Assembly: GCA_965200035.1 (NCBI GenBank) | Contig: OZ241334.1 | Coordinates: forward strand, 1,922,001 to 1,986,000 | DNA: 64,000 nt | DNA from: UBA1952 sp965200035 | Lineage (GTDB): Bacteria; Bacteroidota; Bacteroidia; Chitinophagales; Chitinophagaceae | Direction: 5' to 3' | In this document: positions 17,828 through 25,271 of the stretch, piece after piece | Position numbering within the stretch: position 1 is the first letter of the stretch | Layout: each line of letters starts with the position of its first letter | Position numbers and translations under genes: made by a program | Notes under the pieces: model-generated | Database searches by the model: none | What the model saw: only the letters and a program-made list of their open reading frames with translations | What the model was told of the DNA's origin: nothing

Positions 17828-18767
17828 ATTGAAAACGATAGAGTAATAAAGTACCAATGCCCAGCACCATAATGATCTTGAGCCACCGGCTGGCCTGGCT
17901 ATAATGCCGGGTAGTAAATTTTTTTCCGATAAAGCGTAGCCATATAAGGATGCTCATCCCAAGAAGCACCATATATACGCCCATCAGCCAGTCATCCATT
18001 AGCAAGAGCAAAGCAGCTACCAGTATTAATACGGTGCTTACAACAGCGCCGAGCAGGTATAGAAAATTGTTGGTGCGCTTCAGCCCCCAGCGAATTGGCA
18101 TCGTGATACAGCCTTCTTCCTCATCGCCTTTGTAGTCTTCCATATCTTTCACGATTTCCCGCATCCACGTAAGTGTAAATGCAAAAAAGCAAAAGAAATA
18201 AATGACCCATACCGGATTGGGATGCATCCCGAAACTGCCCGTGGGGCTGATGGCCGCTTCTTTCAAAAAAGGATAAAGGCGGGGCTCATAAATAAGCAGT
18301 GCCAACACGGTAAGCGCTGTCATTAAAGCGACCATTACATTCCCGATCATAAACTGTCGCTTCCAGGTAGTGGAGTAGCGCCAGAGAATAAGCGTGCACA
18401 ATAACTGTAACGTAAGCCATTCGGTATGATGCGCCTGTAATGCTACTATTCCGGCCATTGCCAAAGCCAGTGTATTCAATGCAGAATGCACGATAATCGC
18501 CATGCGCCTCGGTATCTTCCGCTCCAGAATTACTTTGTCCGGCTTATTGATCGTATCGATGCGGATATCGAAATAGTCATTGATGATATAGCCCGCCGCT
18601 GCGATGAGCATCGTGGAGATACAGAGCAGGGAAAAATTCAATGGAGTCAGCAGCAACGTTACTTCGTAATCTTTTTGTACCGGCAACAATACACAGAACC
18701 ACACCAACAGTTGCGTCAGCAGGATAATAAGCAGATTGCTCCATCGGATGAGCCGTAGCCAGGGCAT
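17754..18767 (-). CDS. UbiA-family prenyltransferase
   Basis: A 337-residue polytopic membrane protein with about eight hydrophobic helices. The first Asp-rich motif is NDYFDIRIDTINKPDK near residue 65. The second is DMEDYKGDEEEG near residue 215. Both are used for Mg-diphosphate binding in UbiA enzymes. Bacteroidota members of this branch are often named geranylgeranylglycerol-phosphate geranylgeranyltransferase, but quinone or other lipid precursors are equally possible. The last 25 residues, in the region overlapping maf, look unlike a membrane protein and may be a read-on tail. It is likely co-transcribed with maf. Confidence 0.85.
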   Translation of the reverse strand: MPWLRLIRWSNLLIILLTQLLVWFCVLLPVQKDYEVTLLLTPLNFSLLCISTMLIAAAGYIINDYFDIRIDTINKPDKVILERKIPRRMAIIVHSALNTLALAMAGIVALQAHHTEWLTLQLLCTLILWRYSTTWKRQFMIGNVMVALMTALTVLALLIYEPRLYPFLKEAAISPTGSFGMHPNPVWVIYFFCFFAFTLTWMREIVKDMEDYKGDEEEGCITMPIRWGLKRTNNFLYLLGAVVSTVLILVAALLLLMDDWLMGVYMVLLGMSILIWLRFIGKKFTTRHYSQASRWLKIIMVLGIGTLLLYRFQYDSNYSRFRLAAQASAARSCTYQF

Positions 18768-18771
18768 CTTC

Positions 18772-18799
18772 AGTTTTTAGTGCTGAGTTTTTGGTGCTG
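18772..18799. repeat. Tandem 14-mer between pyrE and ubiA
   Basis: Two adjacent 14-mers, AGTTTTTAGTGCTG and AGTTTTTGGTGCTG, differ at one base. They fill half of the 51-bp gap between pyrE and the ubiA-like gene. Function unknown. Confidence 0.7.
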
Positions 18800-18818
18800 A
18801 GAGGTGTCGTATTGTTTC

Positions 18819-19448
18819 CTATCTTCCCCAGGTAGACGGGCTTAAGCGCCATTCACTTAAGGAAGCCTTTTGTGTATCGTCAATCAGGTTTTGCTCGGCC
18901 GTCAGCTCCATCAGCGCATTGTAGTTGGATATGGTATGCAACGGAACGCCGGCTTTTTCAAAAGCAGCGTCTGCTTCCGGAAATCCATAGGTAAACAGTC
19001 CACACATACCAATCACTTCAGCGCCTGCCGCGCGCAGCACTTCTACCACTTCAAGGCTGCTTTTTCCGGTGGAGATCAGGTCTTCTACCACCACCACTTT
19101 CTGCCCTGCTTTCAGCTCGCCTTCTACCTGATTGCCCATACCGTGCTCTTTAGGCTTGCTGCGCACATAAATGAACGGGAGCTTCAGCAGATCGGCCGCC
19201 ATTACTCCATGCGCGATACCTGCCGTTGCTACACCCGCAATCACTTCAGCATCAGGAAAATGCTCCAGCACCATATTGGCCAGCTCACTTTTCACAAAAT
19301 CACGCACATAAGGATGAGACAATACCTTACGGTTATCACAATACACCGGGCTTTTCCATCCAGATGCCCAGGTATAAGGTTTTTGGGGATTGATCTGGAG
19401 TGCCCTAATTTGCAGCAGCTTTTCGGCGAATTGTTTTTGTGTGCTCAT
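18819..19448 (-). CDS. pyrE: Orotate phosphoribosyltransferase
   Basis: A 209-residue cytosolic enzyme joining orotate and PRPP to give OMP in pyrimidine synthesis. The PRPP-binding loop reads VVVVEDLISTGKSS near residue 120, and the flexible loop region SKPKEHGMGNQVEG lies upstream near residue 97. The start at 19448 gives MSTQKQFAEKLLQ, a normal PyrE opening, and sits 8 nt behind a -7 promoter box. It diverges from the Nudix gene across only 51 bp. Confidence 0.95.
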   Translation of the reverse strand: MSTQKQFAEKLLQIRALQINPQKPYTWASGWKSPVYCDNRKVLSHPYVRDFVKSELANMVLEHFPDAEVIAGVATAGIAHGVMAADLLKLPFIYVRSKPKEHGMGNQVEGELKAGQKVVVVEDLISTGKSSLEVVEVLRAAGAEVIGMCGLFTYGFPEADAAFEKAGVPLHTISNYNALMELTAEQNLIDDTQKASLSEWRLSPSTWGR

Positions 19449-19456
19449 AGCAGCCT

Positions 19457-19487
19457 CAAACCTACGCCAAAGCCAACAGTTCGCCAA
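19457..19487 (-). promoter_or_regulatory. pyrE promoter (TTGG-N19-TAGGTTTG)
   Basis: The minus strand shows TAGGTTTG (19464 to 19457), a full match to TAnnTTTG, with TTGG 19 nt upstream as a -33 element. The ATG follows 8 nt later, so the mRNA would have almost no leader. Confidence 0.6.
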
Positions 19488-19499
19488 CCCGAATCACTT

Positions 19500-20135
19500 A
19501 TGTACTACGCACAGAAAATATATTATACCAACAAGCCGCTCATCCTCACCAACGATGCGCGGAGCTATGTCAAAGAGCATCCGGTAGCTGCAGGCTATCT
19601 GCATCTGGTAGGCGCGTTCCAGCGCAATTTCCGGCTTGGCTTTCATCACCTGGAAAAGTTTCACGGACTTGGGTGCATCATCGAAGATATTTCGCCACAG
19701 GCGCTGCAGTATGAATTGCACCGGCTTTATGCGCCCATTGATGCCGCTGGTGGTGTGGTGACCAATGAAGATGGTAATGTGCTGATGATCTACCGCCGGG
19801 GCAAGTGGGATCTGCCAAAAGGCAAGCGCGATGAAGGGGAAGACATGCCGGCTTGCGCATTGCGTGAGGTAAGCGAAGAAACAGGCTTACAGCAGCTAAA
19901 GCTCGGCGAAAAGATCTGTGATACATTCCACATCTATTCACAGCACAAGCAGGCATTGCTGAAGCGTACTGCATGGTATCATATGGATGGCACTGCAAGG
20001 GAAAAGCTGATTCCCCAGGCCGAAGAGAATATCGAGGAAGCACGGTGGGTAAGCGCGGAAAGCATCACACCTATTCTCCGGAAAACCTATGATGCGATTA
20101 AGGAAGTGTTGAAAGAGGCAGGCTGTAAGTGGTAG
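19500..20135 (+). CDS. Nudix hydrolase
   Basis: A 211-residue protein. The C-terminal half holds a complete Nudix box: GKRDEGE, seven residues, then REVSEETGL, around residues 115-137. This is a Mg-dependent nucleoside-diphosphate-X hydrolase. The N-terminal 75 residues (MYYAQKIYYTNKPLILTND and following) form an extra domain seen in Bacteroidota Nudix proteins, with unknown role. The ATG at 19500 is chosen because the longer open frame runs backwards through pyrE and has no relevant content. The substrate cannot be predicted. Confidence 0.9.
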   Translation: MYYAQKIYYTNKPLILTNDARSYVKEHPVAAGYLHLVGAFQRNFRLGFHHLEKFHGLGCIIEDISPQALQYELHRLYAPIDAAGGVVTNEDGNVLMIYRRGKWDLPKGKRDEGEDMPACALREVSEETGLQQLKLGEKICDTFHIYSQHKQALLKRTAWYHMDGTAREKLIPQAEENIEEARWVSAESITPILRKTYDAIKEVLKEAGCKW

Positions 20136-20242
20136 ATTTTTTAATCCCTCAGCATTGCTGAATGAAATGCACACGGAGGCCCTGAGCGCAAGGAGGATTA
20201 TTTAGTGAGCCTTCTTTTGTGTGTCTGGCGCCTTAGTGGTAA

Positions 20243-22351
20243 ATGACAAAAAAAATGTACACTCCCCAACAGGAAAAAGAATATTATAATCAGGCAAAGG
20301 AACTGCTTTCCGACAAGGAAAAAGCCGCCGCGCAAATGGAGCCGCTGCGCAACGTTATCAACTGGGCCGACTGGAAATATTATGTACAGAGTGAATCTGC
20401 TTTGGCGGATGTTGAATATGATGCGCTCTTTAAAAAGCTCGTGCATCTGGAGGAACAATTTCCTGAAGAAGCAACAGAAGATTCCCCGACACAGCGTGTT
20501 GCCCGCGGGCTGAGCGAGAAGTTCCCAAGCGTCAGCCATTTGGTGCCGATGCTTAGCCTGGATAATACGTACAATGCAGAAGACCTTTACGACTGGGATC
20601 GAAAAGTGCGGGAAGGCGCGAAAGGCGAACCCATCCAATATTGCGTAGAGCCAAAGTATGATGGTGCCAGTGTTTCATTAGTCTATGAGCATGGAAAGCT
20701 GGTACGTGGCGCCACACGCGGCGATGGCGTAATGGGAGAAGAGATCACCCCAAACATCCGTCAGATCAAATCCATTCCGCTCAGCGCGCCTTTCTTTAAA
20801 GATGGTGTTGATACGATTGAGATTCGGGGCGAAGTCGTGATTCATAAAGACACTTTCGCCGCTTTCAATGCGCAGCGCGCGGCGGAAGGCCTGTCGCCGC
20901 TGGCCAATCCGCGCAATGCGGCTTCCGGCACCTTGCGCATGCTTGATCCGAGAGAAGTAAGCAGGCGCCGCCTCACAGCCATTTTATACAACATCAGCTA
21001 TACTCATCTCAACCATCCTGATCAGCGTCCCGGAATGCTGGATACGCACTTTGATTCGCTGCAATGGCTTTACCAGCTTGGTTTTCCTACCCCGGCAAAA
21101 GAGCTGCGTCTGTTCAGTACCATTGAAGAGGTCATTGAGCACTGCGCCGAATTTGAAAAGCAGCGGGATGATCTGCCTTTTGAGATAGATGGCCTGGTGA
21201 TCAAAGTAAACAGCCTTGCGCTTCAGGATAAGCTCGGCATGACCTCTCACCATCCCCGCTGGGCAGTAGCATATAAGTTCAGCGCAAGACAGGCTACCAC
21301 TAAATTATTGCGCGTAGAATATCAGGTCGGGCGCACAGGCAGTATTACGCCGGTAGCCAAGACAGAGCCGGTTCCGTTGGGAGGAGTAACTATTTCTTCC
21401 CTGTCCCTGTTCAATGAAGATATTGTACGTGAAAAAGATGTGCGCATTGGTGATACGGTATTGATAGAGCGTGCCGGCGATGTGATTCCCTATGTAGTAA
21501 AGCCCCTGACCGAGCTGCGTGACGGAAGCGAGCAGCCCATTGCTTTCCCTACGCATTGCCCGGTGTGCAGCGAGCAGCTGGAGCGCCCGCAGGACGAGGC
21601 GGTGTGGCGCTGCATCAACGTATCTTGCCCGGCGCAGGTGGTAGAGCGCATGATTCATTTTGCCTCCAAAGATGCGATGGATATCCGCAGCCTCGGCGAT
21701 GCCAACGTGCGTAAATTCTGTGAGCTGGGACTGCTGAAAGATATTCCCGGCATTTACAGAATAGACTGGACCAAAGTGCAGGAGCTGGGCGGCTTCGGTG
21801 TCAAATCGATTACCAACCTGCAGGGCGCTATCGGGAAGTCGAAGACGCAGCCGCTTGCCCGCCTCATTTTCGGCTTGGGCATTCGTCATGTGGGTGAAAC
21901 GACGGCTAAGACCCTGGCTTCATCAGTCAATCACTTGGCCGCACTTTATGACCGCACTGCAGAAGAATTGATTACGCTTGAAGATATAGGGCCAAAAGTA
22001 GCTGCGTCAGTCGTTCACTTTTTCCAGAATCCGGAAAACAGGCATATGATTGCAGAGCTGGAAGAATTAGGCCTCAACCTGAAGAACGAACACAAAGCAA
22101 CATCTGCAGATGGATTGTTTACCGGAAAAACATTTCTATTCACCGGTACGCTAAGCCAGCTAAAGCGCAGCGATGCAGAAGCGATGGCCGAAGCGCAGGG
22201 CGGAACGATCCTGAGTGGTGTAAGCAGCAAGCTCAATTACCTGATCGTAGGCGAAGATGCAGGCTCAAAGCTGGAGAAGGCGAAGAAGCTGGGCTCTGTA
22301 GCCATTCTCAGTGAGGATGATTTTATAAAAATGATGCAAAGCGCTTCATAA
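20243..22351 (+). CDS. ligA: NAD-dependent DNA ligase
   Basis: A 702-residue replicative DNA ligase. Domains run in standard order: Ia domain at the N-terminus, adenylation domain with the lysine motif VEPKYDGAS near residue 140, OB fold, four-cysteine zinc finger (CPVC, then CINVSCPAQ) near residues 435-460, helix-hairpin-helix region, and BRCT domain from about residue 625 (FTGKTFLFTGTLSQLKRSDA). Length is normal. It seals nicks using NAD as AMP donor. It converges on the T6SS sub-cluster across a perfect hairpin terminator. Confidence 0.98.
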   Translation: MTKKMYTPQQEKEYYNQAKELLSDKEKAAAQMEPLRNVINWADWKYYVQSESALADVEYDALFKKLVHLEEQFPEEATEDSPTQRVARGLSEKFPSVSHLVPMLSLDNTYNAEDLYDWDRKVREGAKGEPIQYCVEPKYDGASVSLVYEHGKLVRGATRGDGVMGEEITPNIRQIKSIPLSAPFFKDGVDTIEIRGEVVIHKDTFAAFNAQRAAEGLSPLANPRNAASGTLRMLDPREVSRRRLTAILYNISYTHLNHPDQRPGMLDTHFDSLQWLYQLGFPTPAKELRLFSTIEEVIEHCAEFEKQRDDLPFEIDGLVIKVNSLALQDKLGMTSHHPRWAVAYKFSARQATTKLLRVEYQVGRTGSITPVAKTEPVPLGGVTISSLSLFNEDIVREKDVRIGDTVLIERAGDVIPYVVKPLTELRDGSEQPIAFPTHCPVCSEQLERPQDEAVWRCINVSCPAQVVERMIHFASKDAMDIRSLGDANVRKFCELGLLKDIPGIYRIDWTKVQELGGFGVKSITNLQGAIGKSKTQPLARLIFGLGIRHVGETTAKTLASSVNHLAALYDRTAEELITLEDIGPKVAASVVHFFQNPENRHMIAELEELGLNLKNEHKATSADGLFTGKTFLFTGTLSQLKRSDAEAMAEAQGGTILSGVSSKLNYLIVGEDAGSKLEKAKKLGSVAILSEDDFIKMMQSAS

Positions 22352-22353
22352 AT

Positions 22354-22381
22354 AAATTCCCTGCCAATTGGCAGGGAATTT
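22354..22381. terminator. Bidirectional terminator between ligA and tssK
   Basis: Perfect 12-bp stem, arms AAATTCCCTGCC and complement, loop AATT, between convergent genes, with T-rich sequence on the right. Confidence 0.85.
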
Positions 22382-22398
22382 GTTCTTTTGATAATGCC

Positions 22399-23571
22399 TT
22401 AATCAAGAATATTCCAGCCTCTGCGCTCTTTCACTGCCTGGGCCACTACCTCTTCCTTGACTACAATATTTTCTTTATGCTGGCCGATGTACTCCAGCGT
22501 ATTGAGCTTTTGCCAGATCAGCACCAGGGCATTCAACAATTCATCCGCAGCTTTCAGATGGCTGCCTACCTGATAATGGCTGTAATTGATCTCAATAACG
22601 GCGGTCAGCTTTTTCAGCAACAGAACCGGAGAGATATCACTCCATTCGAAAAAATAATTCAGCAACGCTTCCTTCTCCTTTTCAGGAAGAATCTGCAATA
22701 AAGTATAAGTATGCGACGCCAACATGCTGATGGCTCTGATCAGCATTACCGGCGGTTGCTGATGCGCCATATTGCGGAAGTAGAAATAATGCTCAGCTGT
22801 AAAGTTGAGCAGCATCTGGCCCATCGCTTTGATGTTCTGCGCAATTTCGGATTTCTGGTTCTTGTAGTTGATCTTCCCGATGATCTGCAGTGAGAGATGC
22901 TGCAAATCTTCCAGCGCTTTACCGGCCGACTGATAGTAATGCATCAACAATTCGCTGCTGGTAACGGTGCTGCATGGCGGGATGAAATACTTGTCCTTGC
23001 TGTAATCCGTGCCATTGCGAACGATCTGCCCGATGACTAGATGATAGCCTCCGAGCTGGTCCAGATTCACATTGTTGGTGTGCACAAGCTGCAGCGAGTA
23101 AGCAGGCTGTACAAAGGGCTGGCGGATAGGAATCTCTTCCGGGTCAGGATTGCCCGATGGCATGCGAGCAAAAGGATTGACCACCAGGATCACATAAAAG
23201 CGCTCTTCATGGCCATCCAGCATATTGGTTTCGCCATTGCCTTCCAGATCGATCACTTCCATGATCGCATCCTGATTGATACCCTCGCCGCTCACAATAG
23301 AGATGCGGACACCGCCCGGCGTAATGGCCTGGCAATGGGTAACGCGTATCTGAATCTGATTGGTAGCCGTTTTGGTAACCTCGTAATTGCTGAGCTGTGC
23401 GCCGCTTCCTTTCAAAGGCGGCAATAGTCCGAAATTAATGCTGCTGATGCCAATACTGGACGCATCGCGCAGATGATCGATGGTGAAATTTTCGGTGGCA
23501 ATAAAGTGCTCCTTGTTCACCTTCATGCCATCGGTCCAGTTGACGGGCAGATATTGTTGCGGGATAATCAT
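22399..23571 (-). CDS. tssK: T6SS baseplate protein TssK-like
   Basis: A 390-residue protein resembling TssK of the Bacteroidota-type (subtype iii) T6SS. The opening LPVNWTDGMKVNKEHFIATEN corresponds to the TssK N-terminal W-x-x-GM-x-x-x-x-x-HF signature. The central FIPPCSTVTSSELLMHYY fits the conserved 'IPPC..I..S..L' block before the helical neck. TssK links the phage-like baseplate to the membrane complex. It is last of four leftward genes and overlaps the preceding stop by 4 bp (ATGA type), so translation is coupled. No TssB, TssC, TssE, TssF, TssG, Hcp or ClpV gene is present in the window. Confidence 0.72.
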   Translation of the reverse strand: MIIPQQYLPVNWTDGMKVNKEHFIATENFTIDHLRDASSIGISSINFGLLPPLKGSGAQLSNYEVTKTATNQIQIRVTHCQAITPGGVRISIVSGEGINQDAIMEVIDLEGNGETNMLDGHEERFYVILVVNPFARMPSGNPDPEEIPIRQPFVQPAYSLQLVHTNNVNLDQLGGYHLVIGQIVRNGTDYSKDKYFIPPCSTVTSSELLMHYYQSAGKALEDLQHLSLQIIGKINYKNQKSEIAQNIKAMGQMLLNFTAEHYFYFRNMAHQQPPVMLIRAISMLASHTYTLLQILPEKEKEALLNYFFEWSDISPVLLLKKLTAVIEINYSHYQVGSHLKAADELLNALVLIWQKLNTLEYIGQHKENIVVKEEVVAQAVKERRGWNILD

Positions 23572-24065
23572 ATCGTTTCTGATATTAGTTTAGAAGAGGC
23601 AGGTTTAAAAGTTTCTTCCCGGTGCTCAAACACACGTTTGGAGATGATCGTAACATATTCGCGCACCTTGTTTTCCTGTACGGAAACGCCGGGATCGATC
23701 AGGTGGCGGCGGTGAAAAAACGACGGCTTGATATAGAACACCCAGCCGTGCGCATCGCCGCCGTTTTCTGTAAAAGCAATAGTAGCATTGGGATATTTGG
23801 CATTATAATCGTCCAGAAATTTCTTGAACCATTCCCCGAAAGGCAATTCAGCAGGCGCTTTGGCCTTAATGCGCATCCGGTCATTATCTGCGGGTTGCCG
23901 GCTCAGCTCCAGGTCAAGCACCATCAGCCGGTTAAAGTCAAGGCCTTCAAAAGAAATTTCTTCCGAGCCTACCGGGTAATGCCATACCTCATGGATTTCA
24001 ACAGGTATTCGCACAAAAGCCAGGTAAGTGGCATAGAAGATAGCCGGCAGCGGAAAGCACAGCAT
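23568..24065 (-). CDS. Small T6SS-cluster protein next to tssK (TssP/TssQ candidate)
   Basis: A 165-residue protein that starts at an ATG inside the end of the TssO-like gene. The first 20 residues (MLCFPLPAIFYATYLAFVRI) look like a membrane helix or signal anchor. The rest is a soluble domain with GWVFYIKPSFFHRRHLIDPG near residue 110. I cannot name the family with certainty; position between TssO-like and TssK suggests one of the Bacteroidota-specific T6SS proteins. In the same frame, 15 codons upstream of this ATG stay open (EGHDGGYTGATS) but have no start codon and begin right after two stops. The true N-terminus may therefore have been lost to a frameshift. Confidence 0.6.
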   Translation of the reverse strand: MLCFPLPAIFYATYLAFVRIPVEIHEVWHYPVGSEEISFEGLDFNRLMVLDLELSRQPADNDRMRIKAKAPAELPFGEWFKKFLDDYNAKYPNATIAFTENGGDAHGWVFYIKPSFFHRRHLIDPGVSVQENKVREYVTIISKRVFEHREETFKPASSKLISETI

Positions 24066-24597
24066 ACTGGTGGCGCCCGTATAGCCACCGTCGTGCCCTT
24101 CGCTGATTCATTAATGTCTGCTGGTCTTTAAAGCCAATCTCACATTGCGAAAGCTGCCCGGCAAACCGGTCGATGTTCTCCATCTTCTTTTTGAGCACCA
24201 GCATATCTTCCAGATATATTTTCAGGAAAAGCGCCATCTGGCTGAATGCCGCAAAGCGCGGGTCTTTATTGGGGTTGAACTCGTTGAAGCTGTACAGCGT
24301 GTTGATGCCGTTTTTAATGTCCGTTTCCGCAATAGCAGTAGCCTGTACATTCTGTAATGCGGCAATGCGCGTAAACAGGGTATCATAGATTGGCACGGCC
24401 TCTTTCTGACGCATGTTGTAGTCGGCTTCCTGCTTCAGATAATCTTTATCCAGCGCAGCTACATCGGATGAGAAGGCGCCGCTGTTGTGGAAGATGACCG
24501 AGATGAGCAGGCCGGCGGTTACAAAAAAAAGGATGAGCAGGTAAGCCAGCCGGTAGCGCTTTTCCCTGCGGCTGAGGGTAATCATGTCCTGTTTCAT
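23998..24597 (-). CDS. TssO-like T6SS membrane protein, second copy
   Basis: A 199-residue protein. A charged N-terminus (SRREKRYRLA) precedes one membrane helix (about residues 20-38, LLILFFVTAGLLISVIF), then a helical periplasmic region of about 120 residues. This is the layout of Bacteroidota TssO proteins. It shares that plan and a terminal 'L-x-C-x-x-G-x-K-D' pattern (QCEIGFKDQQ) with the next gene upstream, so the two look like diverged copies. The last 25 residues are arginine-rich then hydrophobic and overlap the following gene by 68 bp. They look out of character and may be an out-of-frame tail. Confidence 0.65.
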   Translation of the reverse strand: MKQDMITLSRREKRYRLAYLLILFFVTAGLLISVIFHNSGAFSSDVAALDKDYLKQEADYNMRQKEAVPIYDTLFTRIAALQNVQATAIAETDIKNGINTLYSFNEFNPNKDPRFAAFSQMALFLKIYLEDMLVLKKKMENIDRFAGQLSQCEIGFKDQQTLMNQRRARRWLYGRHQYAVLSAAGYLLCHLPGFCANTC

Positions 24598-24639
24598 TAA
24601 GTGGGGGAATGAAGAGCGTAAGGAGTAAAAAATCCGGAT

Positions 24640-25146
24640 TTACTTTCCGGTGCCAAGCTGGGTACGGGCAAAGATGTCTTTGCGGATGCCTTTGGTATGC
24701 GCCATGCAGGATACCAGATCGGTCTTGATCAGATTTTCCCGGGCTTCCGCTTTCACGATAGAATCTTTGAGCAGCAATTGCCGGTTCAGCGTATTCATCA
24801 TATGCTTGTACGCATTGAAGCGGCCTGAGCTGTCTTCACCGATAACAGTGGTGATATCATTCTTGACGTCAGAGATATATTTCTCCAGAAAGAGGTAATT
24901 ATTCACCTTCTGGCTGTTCACCATGCCGATATAGCCATACAGGGAATCTACCTTATCGTGCAGGAGAATTTGCTTGTTCAGCATCTGCCGGTGCGATTGC
25001 AGGCCGGCAATAAAGGCTTTGTGCTGCTGCCCGGATGCCCATACAAATGCATAAGCAGGCACAAAGGTGGCTGCCAATAGCACAACGAAGAGCAACCAGA
25101 ACTGCAGGGTATGCCGCCGAATTTCAATTCGGTTCAGGGGGTGCAT
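24640..25146 (-). CDS. TssO-like T6SS membrane protein, first copy
   Basis: A 168-residue protein and the first gene of the leftward T6SS run. The N-terminus is basic (NRIEIRRHTLQF), followed by one membrane helix (WLLFVVLLAATFVPAYAFVW) and a helical extracytoplasmic domain with several charged heptads. It ends in VSCMAHTKGIRKDIFARTQLGTGK. The start at 25146 gives MHPLNRIE and drops ten upstream codons that lie closer to the promoter box. It is 42 bp ahead of the second TssO-like gene. An exact inverted repeat with a -7 box sits 18 bp upstream. Confidence 0.65.
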   Translation of the reverse strand: MHPLNRIEIRRHTLQFWLLFVVLLAATFVPAYAFVWASGQQHKAFIAGLQSHRQMLNKQILLHDKVDSLYGYIGMVNSQKVNNYLFLEKYISDVKNDITTVIGEDSSGRFNAYKHMMNTLNRQLLLKDSIVKAEARENLIKTDLVSCMAHTKGIRKDIFARTQLGTGK

Positions 25147-25164
25147 ATAGATCCAGTTGTGCGC

Positions 25165-25185
25165 CAAATGTAGCACTTACATTTG
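25165..25185 (-). promoter_or_regulatory. Inverted repeat and -7 box upstream of the T6SS sub-cluster
   Basis: CAAATGTA and TACATTTG form a perfect inverted repeat around a 5-nt centre. On the minus strand the arm at 25172-25165 is TACATTTG, an exact TAnnTTTG -7 box 18 nt from the first gene's ATG. A weak -33 (TCTG) lies 19 nt further up. The palindrome could be an operator, or two back-to-back -7 boxes. Confidence 0.5.
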
Positions 25186-25271
25186 ATAATTCAGATCATG
25201 TATGAAAATAACTGGATCAAACCGTTAGCCCATATAGAATTGATGGACTTATTATGTACTGTGCTGATATC

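Noticed and set aside
18870..19499. Long upstream extension of the Nudix gene
   Set aside because: It runs antisense through pyrE and has no Nudix-family residues. The ATG at 19500 fits better.
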